Source: Rhizobium halophilum
GTDB taxonomy: Bacteria; Pseudomonadota; Alphaproteobacteria; Rhizobiales; Rhizobiaceae
Reading direction: 5' to 3'
Assembly: GCF_021648825.1 (NCBI RefSeq)
Contig: NZ_JAKJHS010000010.1
Location: 98,248 to 162,247, forward strand
DNA length: 64,000 nt
The position numbers and the translations under genes are program-made. Numbering within the stretch: position 1 is the first letter of the stretch; every line of letters starts with the position of its first letter. Of this stretch, positions 47,358 through 54,842 are shown in pieces. The notes below the pieces were generated by a model. It saw only the letters and a list, made by a program, of their open reading frames with translations. It made no database searches and was not told the DNA's origin.

Positions 47358-47690
47358 ATGCATCAGATTTCGTCGGACATGAAAAACTGCATCGACCAGT
47401 GCCTGGCGTGCTATGCCGAGTGCCTGTCGTCCGCAATGGGCCACTGTCTGGAACTCGGCGGAAAGCATACCGGGCCCGCCCATTTCAAGCTGATGATGGC
47501 CTGTGCCGAGATCTGCCGGACGTCAGCACACTTCATGCTGATCGGCACGGAGCACCACAAGCACACCTGCCGCGAGTGCGCAGAAATCTGCAGACAGTGC
47601 GCCGAAGACTGTGAGCGTATCGGGGAAATGCAGGCATGCGTAGATGCATGTCGAAGGTGCGCGGAGAGCTGCGAGAAAATGGCCGCCTGA
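47358..47690 (+). CDS. Four-helix-bundle copper-binding protein (Csp/DUF326 family)
   Basis: A 110-residue Cys-rich helical protein. Many Cys residues occur in i, i+3/i+4 patterns: MKNCIDQCLACYAECLSS, MMACAEICRTS, CRECAEICRQCAEDCERIG, ACVDACRRCAESCEKM. This is the pattern of Csp copper storage proteins, in which Cys lining a four-helix bundle binds many Cu(I) ions. No signal peptide is seen, so it is the cytosolic (Csp3-like) type. AGGAG precedes the ATG at 47358. It is divergent from gcd and near a caa3 oxidase operon that needs copper. Confidence 0.85.
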   Translation: MHQISSDMKNCIDQCLACYAECLSSAMGHCLELGGKHTGPAHFKLMMACAEICRTSAHFMLIGTEHHKHTCRECAEICRQCAEDCERIGEMQACVDACRRCAESCEKMAA

Positions 47691-47911
47691 CGTGTCGTGC
47701 TTTTCGGGGGGTTCCATGGCGGGGAGGATGGGACTCTTCCCCAATTAACGGAAATCAGGGTTTTGGCGTAAGGTTCTGGCAGACCAGCCGTTCTGCGATA
47801 CTTCGAGCGATACATTGCACGATACATTCTGAAAAGTCGACCACGTCGACGCAACTTTCGGCTGCGCGCTCGACGCTCATCCTGGTGCTGCACGCAGCCC
47901 GTCTCATGCCC

Positions 47912-49106
47912 CTATTCCGCGAAGCGGACTGAGCCCAGGACTGGCTGGAGGTGGCCGCCAACGTCGCGGTTGATCTCTCCGCCTTCAACGAACACCCGGT
48001 TCCGTCCGGCAGCCTTGGCCGCGTAGAGTGCCCGGTCCCCACGTTCGAAAGCAGCCTCCAGACGGGTATCATCCGCTCCGACGGCGGCAACGCCACAGGA
48101 GACGGTGAAGTGCTCCGTCACATCGAAGGCCACCCATGCCCTCTCAAAGAATGCGCCCCTCAGTGCCTGCGCCAGATCGCGGGCTTCGACGAGGTCGAGA
48201 CCGGGAAGAAAGGCGACGAACTCCTCACCTCCATATCGTGCCGTACATCCGTGGGGCCCGACCACCTGACGCATGTCTTCGGCCAGCCCCCGGATGACCT
48301 CGTCGCCGAAGGAATGACCGTAGCCATCATTGATGCGTTTGAAGTGATCGATGTCGCACACGATAAGCGCGCCATGCCGCGTCGAACCGCGTTGCTGTTC
48401 GATTGCCTGTCGAAGGCCTCGGCGATTTAGCAACCCCGTGAGTTCATCCGTCTCCGCCGCCCTTCGGTAACGCTCGAGCGCGGTATGACCTATGGCGGCG
48501 AGAGCGCTGACCGGGAAGAACATACAGACGGTAATGGTCGTGAGATGGACTGCGAGGTTGTAAGCGGAGTCCGCAAAATCGGCGAAGTCGTTACTCAACC
48601 CCGTGAAGAACGTGAAGTAGGTCGCGCGCGACACGGAATCCAGCACGACGATGCAGCTCGTCATGACGAGGCCCTTGTCGATCGCGCCATTCGTTTGTCG
48701 CCTCACCTTGATGATTGCCCACGCGAGCAGGAAGGCGAACGCCATGTCCGTGAGGAACAGTTGGTAAGATCAGGCTCTTCTCAACGAAAACGAGGTAAGC
48801 TAGCGCCAGCGTATACAGCGCGACGAAGGACAGGCGCTGCACCGTCTGCATGGGCATCTTGAAGTGAGACAGGAGCCCGCTGCCGTAGCAATAGGACGCC
48901 CCCATGAAGATCAGCCCCGACGCGAAGGCGTCGAAGGTCGGCTGGATCGAGAAGGTCGAAATCACGAACCCTAGCGCTGTCTGCGCGAAACCGGCGCCCC
49001 AATACCAGGTGTCGCTCAGCTTCAGATGCCACAACAGGAAGAAACATCCTGCCACCAGGCTGAAGAGCACCGGCGGCACGTAAACGATCAGATTGCTCGT
49101 CTCCAT
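47912..49106 (-). pseudogene. Diguanylate cyclase (GGDEF) membrane gene, frameshifted
   Basis: The two parts lie in different frames. The N-terminal part from 49106 (METSNLIVYVPPVLFSLVAGCFFLLWHLK...LAYLVFVEKSLIL) holds membrane helices; the second part resumes with TDMAFAFLLAWAIIKVRR and ends in a GGDEF domain with DELTGLLNRRGL, CDIDHFKRINDGYGHSFGDEV and the active loop RYGGEEFVAFLPG. Removing one G at 48763-48764 restores a continuous protein of about 397 residues through that point. As written it cannot make full-length protein; an internal start at 48745 might still make the C-terminal part. A sequencing error is possible. Confidence 0.8.
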
Positions 49107-49513
49107 CCAGTGCAGCCCCCCAGCCGCCGTAGGTTGTCGATCTCACCCGGATGTAACTCTTCCGAGTTTAACGGTTGCTGAATGTCTTCGGTCAAGGGTC
49201 CGCCGCTGAAGCACCAATGTCCCCTCTCCCAGGCCCGTCCTGGTTGCCGCTCCAGACGAGGAAATTATTTCCGCCCACGGGTATCGAAGCGCACGGAAGG
49301 CAACGGCTCAGGTTGCAGCTTGCCCACAGGCCACGGCGATAGCGCGGGCGCACTTTCCGGCATGACACCATGTTTCTACCGGTGGTTCTTCCGTCCGGAA
49401 TTAGCATACATGACTGTTGAAGAATCTGATGTCGGATCGCTAGGCTCACGCGAGAGACGCCTTCCGTTAGCCGCCGGTATTCAAAAGACGCTGGAACCAT
49501 GGGAGCCCAAATC
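49107..49513. other. Intergenic region, nothing recognised
   Basis: About 400 bases between the cyclase start and the NYN-LOTUS gene. Both genes are divergent, so it should hold their promoters. Open frames here have no ribosome site and no recognisable product. Confidence 0.4.
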
Positions 49514-50251
49514 ATGCCTGAACCACGCTCGCCTCGCCTCGCGGTCCTGATCGACGCCGATAACGCCTCGGCCAAGATCGTCGACGGTCTGTTCGAAGAG
49601 ATTGCCAAGATCGGAGAGGCGAGTGTGCGCCGGATATATGGCGACTTCTCCAGCGCCCGTTCGAAGGCATGGACGGACGTCCTTGCAAGGCATGCAATCA
49701 TCCCGCAGCAGCAGTTTGCCTACACCACTGGCAAGAACGCCTCCGACATCACACTGGTGATCGATGCGATGGACCTGCTTCACAGCGGACGTTTCGACGG
49801 ATTTTGTCTCGTCTCCTCCGACAGCGATTTCACGAGACTTGCATCGCGTATCCGCGAGCAAGGCATCGACGTCTTCGGGTTCGGGGAACAGAAGACACCC
49901 GAGAGCTTCCGTCAGGCATGCCGGAGGTTTATCTACACGGAGAACCTGCTGCCTCAAGAGCCGGCGAACGGCAACGGCGAGGTACAACAGGCACCGTCAC
50001 TGCAGAAGCCGAGCGCCGCGACGCCGATCATCAAGAAGGTCATAGCTCAGATGGAAAGCGAAGACGGGTGGGTACCGCTTGGGGCTGTCGGCACCCAGCT
50101 CGCGAATCTGGCATCGGATTTCGACCCCCGCACTTACGGTTCCCGCAAGCTCAGCGATCTCGTCAAGAAGACGAATGCCTTCGAGATCGACAATGCAGAA
50201 GGGAAGCCACTACGCATTCGGATGAAGCAACCGGCCAGCAAGGCAGGTTGA
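49514..50251 (+). CDS. NYN domain plus OST-HTH/LOTUS domain protein
   Basis: A 245-residue protein. The NYN part has acid residues at LAVLIDADNAS, NASDITLVIDAMDLL and LVSSDSDFTRLASRIREQGIDVFGFGE, the last extending into TPESFRQACRRFIYTE. After a Gln/Pro linker comes a C-terminal winged-helix domain (IIKKVIAQMESEDGWVPLGAVGTQLANLASDFDPRTYGSRKLSDLVKK) of the LOTUS/OST-HTH type, which binds RNA, in some cases G-quadruplexes. The pair suggests an RNA-directed nuclease or RNA-binding regulator. The start at 49514 has GGGAG eight bases upstream; an ATG at 49499 is less well placed. Confidence 0.87.
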   Translation: MPEPRSPRLAVLIDADNASAKIVDGLFEEIAKIGEASVRRIYGDFSSARSKAWTDVLARHAIIPQQQFAYTTGKNASDITLVIDAMDLLHSGRFDGFCLVSSDSDFTRLASRIREQGIDVFGFGEQKTPESFRQACRRFIYTENLLPQEPANGNGEVQQAPSLQKPSAATPIIKKVIAQMESEDGWVPLGAVGTQLANLASDFDPRTYGSRKLSDLVKKTNAFEIDNAEGKPLRIRMKQPASKAG

Positions 50252-50345
50252 ACCCGGTGAGGCTCTCGAAGCTCGGCCTACACAAGCGTTTCCTTAGGAG
50301 CTATTTTCGAGCCCTGTGGCAGACGCTGCGTGAATTCGAGGACGA

Positions 50346-50468
50346 TCAGGAGTAGCGATGCTGATCACGTTCGCAATCGTCTATGGCGTGTCGCATCGCG
50401 TCCTCCCGGCCACACTCGTACTTCTGCATATAATAGCTGACGAGCGACTGCCGACGAGGCTCATCCAT
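50346..50468 (-). CDS. Small conserved rhizobial protein or its fragment
   Basis: From Met at 50468 the 40-residue product is MDEPRRQSLVSYYMQKYEC...EDAMRHAIDDCERDQHRYS. Its pattern (RRQSLVSYYM, CGREDAMRHAI) recalls short rhizobial proteins with a terminal helix pair. The same frame stays open upstream to 50633, with a hydrophobic stretch, but that part overlaps the hydrolase gene in another frame and may not be coding. It could be an intact small gene or a remnant fused to the end of the hydrolase by a deletion. Confidence 0.4.
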   Translation of the reverse strand: MDEPRRQSLVSYYMQKYECGREDAMRHAIDDCERDQHRYS

Positions 50469-51264
50469 GAGCGCGAAGACGTTCCGGAAGTGACGATCTA
50501 TTGCAGATAGACGCGGCTGACTGGATCGGGGCCTCTCCACGATATACGTGAGAAGTCGATACACGATGAGGCCGACCGCCAAGGCCATCAGAAGAGTCCG
50601 CCGCAATCTTTTGCGCACGGGGTATGGAGACATTCCGGTCTTGTTCGCCCAGAAACATCGTCACAGGCGCGCCGGTCGTGGTCGGGTCTTCCAACCGTGG
50701 AATCGTGCAGCCGTAGTAGGAGACATGGGTGGCAAAGCGAGGACCAGCCGGCAGGAAGAGCTCCGCGATCTGGCTATAGGACGTCAAAACCGACACCATG
50801 CCGCCATAGGAAAACCCGACAATTCCGATCCGCCCCTGATCGACGTCGGGATGGGCTGAAAGGTAGGCCAGACCCGCAAACGCGTCGGCCAGCATCATGG
50901 CTTCGGTGACGGTATAAGACCGGATGAGGTCTCCGTTGCGTCCGACGCCTCGTGACGTAAAGCTGTCAATGACAAGGACGACGTATCCTTCCGCTGCCAG
51001 CCGGCGCCCATATCCACGCTCACGGCTGTCTTGCAAGCCGCCCAAGCCTTCCGAGACAACGACGCCTGGTGCCGGGTCGTTGCACCTTTTGGGGAGATAG
51101 AGCTCCGCCTCGACCTGATATCCGAGGTTGTCTCGATCTTCGAGGAGATCGGAAAGCAGCACAGGATTGCGGGAAGGAAGGACGATCTGTTCTATTTTCT
51201 GATCCTCTCTCGGTCTGATTGGCGGCTGACGCAGGCCTGTGCTCTCACTGATCGAGCCGATCAC
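50461..51264 (-). CDS. Dienelactone hydrolase-family alpha/beta hydrolase, probably truncated
   Basis: A 267-residue frame with the hydrolase core: VVVSEGLGGLQDSRERGYGRRLAAEGYVVLVID, a Ser nucleophile in GIVGFSYGGMVS, and a late acid in MFLGEQDRNVSIPRA. After HVYRG (about residue 235), where the catalytic His is expected, the family pattern ends abruptly and is followed by unrelated sequence (SAASICNRSSLPERLRAHG). The gene therefore looks cut at its 3' end and probably non-functional. It is the third gene of a minus-strand row with the oxidoreductase and cytochrome b561, both also damaged. Confidence 0.6.
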   Translation of the reverse strand: MIGSISESTGLRQPPIRPREDQKIEQIVLPSRNPVLLSDLLEDRDNLGYQVEAELYLPKRCNDPAPGVVVSEGLGGLQDSRERGYGRRLAAEGYVVLVIDSFTSRGVGRNGDLIRSYTVTEAMMLADAFAGLAYLSAHPDVDQGRIGIVGFSYGGMVSVLTSYSQIAELFLPAGPRFATHVSYYGCTIPRLEDPTTTGAPVTMFLGEQDRNVSIPRAQKIAADSSDGLGGRPHRVSTSHVYRGEAPIQSAASICNRSSLPERLRAHG

Positions 51265-51289
51265 ATCGGCCCCTCAATTGTGCAGCACC

Positions 51290-52062
51290 TCAGATGCCGG
51301 CATACCAATAATAGCCTCGGTCCTCCCAATAGCCGCCTTGGCCGCCACGGAAGTCGGCGAACGACTCCACCATCTCGATGCGCATGATGTACTTCGCCAT
51401 CTTGTATCCGAGCTGCCGCTCGATACGGACCCGAAGCGGTGCGCCGTACGGCACCTGCAGTGGCGCATCGTTCATCGCATAGGCGAGGATGGTTTGCGGG
51501 TGATAGGCGTCAATGAGATCGATGCTCTCGTAGTAAGGTTCTCCTGCGAGCTCGTCGGCGCAGTGAAAGACCACGAACCGCGCGTTTGGCCCGGGACGCG
51601 CCCGCTCAAGCACCGAAGCGAGCGGCACGCCGGTCCACTTCCCGATGCAGCTCCAGCCTTCCACGCAGTCGTGCCGGGTAATCTGCGTGCGTGCCGGCAT
51701 TGCCTGAAGCTCCCCGAGCGAGAGCTCGAGGGTTCCTCGACCAGCCCGCCGACGCGCAGCCGCCAGTTGGCAAAACCCTCGCTCAGCATCGTCATGTATT
51801 CCGCCGTACGCGGAAACTGCGTTCCATTGCTCTTGAAGGTCTCGGAGATCGCCGATTCAGGAAACTCGCGAGCAAGCGCCAAACGCGGCGTGACGAGCCG
51901 AAAAAACTGTCGGTTGAGCTCTCCGGTCCGGTCGAGGATGCTGGAGAACTAGGGTGCGCGCGAAAGCCGATCGGCGTTCGCGACCATCAGTGCACCCGCC
52001 CCAATCAAGCCACCGGTCAGCAGTCCTCTCCGATCCCAGCGGGGCTTCGGATCATCACTCAT
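51290..52062 (-). pseudogene. Molybdopterin-dependent oxidoreductase (sulfite oxidase/MsrP-like), nonsense and frameshift
   Basis: Read from 52062, MSDDPKPRWDRRGLLTGGLIGAGAL is a Tat-like leader (RRGLL). The frame stops at TAG (51949-51951) where Trp is expected after LSRAP, then continues FSSILDRTGELNRQFFRLVTPRLALAREFPES...SNGTQFPRTAEYM. A one-base loss at about 51730-51732 then moves the rest into another frame: MPARTQITRHDCVEGWSCIGKWTGVPLASVL, with the cofactor-ligand Cys region, to a stop at 51290. Two independent lesions suggest a real pseudogene. Its start overlaps the end of the cytochrome b561 gene, so they were a two-component system. Confidence 0.85.
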
Positions 52063-52979
52063 TCTTCCCTCCTTCCTTTGAGATCATACCGCCCGGTCAG
52101 CATCGAGCGCAGGTTGTTAAAGGCCCCCGAAAGAAGCACAGCCGCGACGTGAATGATGACGAAGGCCACGAATCCGAACGCGCAAAGAAAGTGGATCGTC
52201 CGGGCGGACTGCCGCCCACCGAATACATCAAGCAGCCCGGGGACTGCCGCGTTGACGTTGGGCGACATCGTCAGCCCCCGTCAGGATCATTCTGGTCCCA
52301 GCACGAACAATGCCAGCAGATAAGTCAGCTTCTGGAGCACGTTGTAGTGGCGAGCCTCCTCCCCTTCGGGAAACCGTAACCGGGCATGTTCGCGTATCGT
52401 GCGCCCGATGTTGCGGATCTGCTCGCCCGTCGGAAAGATTCCACGCCGCAGGTGTCCGCTCCAAAGTCCGTAGCCGAGATAGAGACAACCGTTGAGGACG
52501 AATAGCCAGGCGAATGTGAAGTGCCAGTGGCGCCCCATGGCCAGCCACTGTGGGCTCGGCAGGGTCGCCCATGCAGGAAAGGCGCGACCACTGTTACCCG
52601 ACAGCCCCAGCACGCCGGTCGTCTCGAACATGTACTGGTCCAGTATGCGAACCGCGCCGATCTGCTCGCCACTGTCTGAAACCTCCGGGCCGATGACGAG
52701 GAAAGGATTTGAGAAGTCGGAGGTGCTGCCCCAGTAAAGCGCAGGATGGGCGTTGAAGATCTGCAAGCCGCTCATCAAAAGGACGATCAGGCAGGACACG
52801 TTGATCCAGTGCGTCAGCCGGATTGGCAAGGAATGGCGGTAGATCCGGCTGAAACCAGAGCCGGCATTTCGCCTCGCCGCTGATCTCGCCTCGCCTGCGC
52901 TGTTATCCTGTCTGGTCAAGTACGTGTCCTTGATCTGCGACGCTTCGCCTTCTGCTCTTAAGGCAGTCGTACTGAACAA
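52059..52979 (-). pseudogene. Cytochrome b561-type membrane subunit with compensating frameshifts
   Basis: Membrane cytochrome b with an N-terminal polar part and RLTHWINVSCLIVLLMSGLQIF (heme His) and GRHWHFTFAWLFVLNGCLYLGYG. The frame reaches QKLTYLLALFVLGPE and stops at 52287-52289. The downstream part MSPNVNAAVPGLLDVFGGRQSARTIHFLCAFGFVAFVIIHVAAVLL, in the same frame, has the last helix and another His. Between them the expected MILTG is found only in another frame, so one base is lost near 52290 and one is gained in the G-run at 52275-52279. The protein would be the electron-transfer partner of the adjacent molybdopterin enzyme. Confidence 0.78.
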
Positions 52980-53067
52980 GGCGACGTGGGTTCCAGGCCG
53001 TCGTCACGTCTGACATTCTTGTGATGCTGATCCCGAGCCCGGCGTGGCTGCTGCTCTGCGGATCACG

Positions 53068-54426
53068 CTATTGCCGTAACCCGTCCTGCTGAAGGGAGAG
53101 CGATGTCGGAAGCTGAGAGTACCAGGCAGCGACTGCTGCAATCTGTTCGTCCGTCATGTTTCGCGCAATCTCATCCATGACATGCGCATAGGCCGTGCCG
53201 CCCCGCTGCCCTTCCTGCCAAAGTTGAAGATGCTTGGAAAGATACCACTCTGGCTGCCCGGCCAGATAAGGATAAAAAGGATTGCCGCCTTCCGGTTCAA
53301 TGGCATGGCAGCTTTGGCAGGCCGGAATCTTACGTGGCCCGATGCCCTCAAACGCGATACGTCTTCCCAACTCCAGCAGTTCCTCTCGAGTGGACGGCGG
53401 TCCGGCACTCGCAGCCATCGGCACCGCTGCGTAAGAGAGATCTCCCTCACCTTCCAGTATGCCCGCCTCGTCTTGCCAAGAAGGAGTCGAGGTGACGCCC
53501 CCTGCCGTTGCTCTGTCGGAGGCCGGGTCTGCAACTGGAGCCTCGCGAGCTGTAGCAACTGCGCCCTCCGGCAACGAAGACCTCGTCTCGGCCTCGCCGA
53601 GTTTCGGCTGTTCGGAATAATGGCGCGCCAAGGCTTCCAGCACTTGTGCATCATAGCGACGTGCAGGCGGCTCCATGAAGCCGCTCTGCCTTTCGCCATG
53701 TGAAAAAGCCTGAAGCGTCGCATAAAGATAGGGAGCGGGTTGACCGGCGATGATCGGAAACACGTCTTGCGTCTGGCCGGTCCCTCGGCCAAGTCCATCC
53801 AACCCGTGGCAACGGGCGCAATCGTTCAGGGCGTTCTTGACGATGCCGTCAAGCGCCGCGGTGGTTTCACCACCAGCTTCCAGGTCATCGTCGACCAGCC
53901 CGCCGCCAAGCGCCAGATCGGCATATTCCGCTCGAGCCATCTCCGGCAAAGCGCGCAGGAAAGCCACCTGAGCCCAGACCTCATCGTCGCGCTCTTGTGC
54001 CGGCCATGCCGGCATTCCGGAGAACTTGATTCCGTTCTTGACAATCCAGAAGAGCTCCTCGTCACTCCATTCCGCCACCTTCTCCTCCAGGCGGGGCGGG
54101 CTGGGAACCATCTCCTCCACAACGGGAGACTGCGGGACGCCGGGCGCCCCGTGGCATGGGGCGCAGCCGGTGGCGTAGTGGCCTGCGGAACGGCGGATGA
54201 GCGACGGATCATCGAGATCCAGATCCTCTGGTTTTGATACAAGCGTGGACTGTGTCTGGACGGCATTCTCCATGGTCCAGCCGAGAAACCAACGCACCAC
54301 ACTGAAGTGTCCAGACGAGGCGGCAATAGAGACCAACCCGGTCCAGCCGACGAACAGGGCTCCCGCCAAACCCAGCCCGGCCAGAGCCGCGAGCCTCTTC
54401 CAGGTCAGCACGATCCTTATCCGCAT
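53068..54426 (-). CDS. Membrane-anchored triheme cytochrome c
   Basis: A 452-residue protein with an N-terminal membrane helix (LAALAGLGLAGALFVGWTGLV) and three c-heme sites: CAPCH (Cys88-His92), CARCH (Cys203-His207) and CQSCH (about residue 370). Candidate axial Met residues occur in FSGMPAW, SGFMEPP and YAHVMDEIA. The three-heme layout resembles the cytochrome subunits of PQQ alcohol dehydrogenases and gluconate dehydrogenases. It is the last gene of the oxidase operon and could carry electrons from the quinoprotein to CoxB; that is inference. It lies 31 bases past the stop of the small membrane protein gene. Confidence 0.87.
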   Translation of the reverse strand: MRIRIVLTWKRLAALAGLGLAGALFVGWTGLVSIAASSGHFSVVRWFLGWTMENAVQTQSTLVSKPEDLDLDDPSLIRRSAGHYATGCAPCHGAPGVPQSPVVEEMVPSPPRLEEKVAEWSDEELFWIVKNGIKFSGMPAWPAQERDDEVWAQVAFLRALPEMARAEYADLALGGGLVDDDLEAGGETTAALDGIVKNALNDCARCHGLDGLGRGTGQTQDVFPIIAGQPAPYLYATLQAFSHGERQSGFMEPPARRYDAQVLEALARHYSEQPKLGEAETRSSLPEGAVATAREAPVADPASDRATAGGVTSTPSWQDEAGILEGEGDLSYAAVPMAASAGPPSTREELLELGRRIAFEGIGPRKIPACQSCHAIEPEGGNPFYPYLAGQPEWYLSKHLQLWQEGQRGGTAYAHVMDEIARNMTDEQIAAVAAWYSQLPTSLSLQQDGLRQ

Positions 54427-54457
54427 CGTGTTCCATCCCCGCTGTTGACTCCTGGAC

Positions 54458-54835
54458 TCATCGGCAATCCCCGATCAGGAGAACCGGCATTGTTTCGAAG
54501 ATCACGGCGGTAAACGACAGGCCCGCTAGAAGGAGCGTTGAAAACTCGAGAAAGCGCTCTCGCGCTTCCGGCGTATCCTGATTGTTGCGAGTGCCACCGC
54601 CATCGACCCGCCACTCCCGCCACGAGCGGCGCACGATGAGCCCGATCAAGACGAGACACACCACGGTCACCACCCCGATGGCAAGCCGCGTGCCACCGAT
54701 CCGTGTGAAGGGATCCGCGTTTGGAGCACATTGATAGGCCGCGAGGAAATAGCAAAAAAGGAAGTGAAAGGCCCAAATCGTCGGTGCGGCGATCAGCGTC
54801 CAGAGATTGTCCTGTGTCTTGCCGAAGATCTGCAT
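54458..54835 (-). CDS. Small membrane protein of the oxidase operon
   Basis: A 125-residue protein with three hydrophobic segments (LWTLIAAPTIWAFHFLFCYFLAAYQC, IGVVTVVCLVLIGLIV, FSTLLLAGLSFTAVIFETMPVLLIG). The HFLFCYF and CAP residues are conserved-looking. Similar short proteins are found in cox clusters of alphaproteobacteria, but I cannot name a family with confidence. It begins seven bases past the CoxI-III stop and is followed by the triheme cytochrome. Confidence 0.7.
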   Translation of the reverse strand: MQIFGKTQDNLWTLIAAPTIWAFHFLFCYFLAAYQCAPNADPFTRIGGTRLAIGVVTVVCLVLIGLIVRRSWREWRVDGGGTRNNQDTPEARERFLEFSTLLLAGLSFTAVIFETMPVLLIGDCR

Positions 54836-54842
54836 TCAGGCC

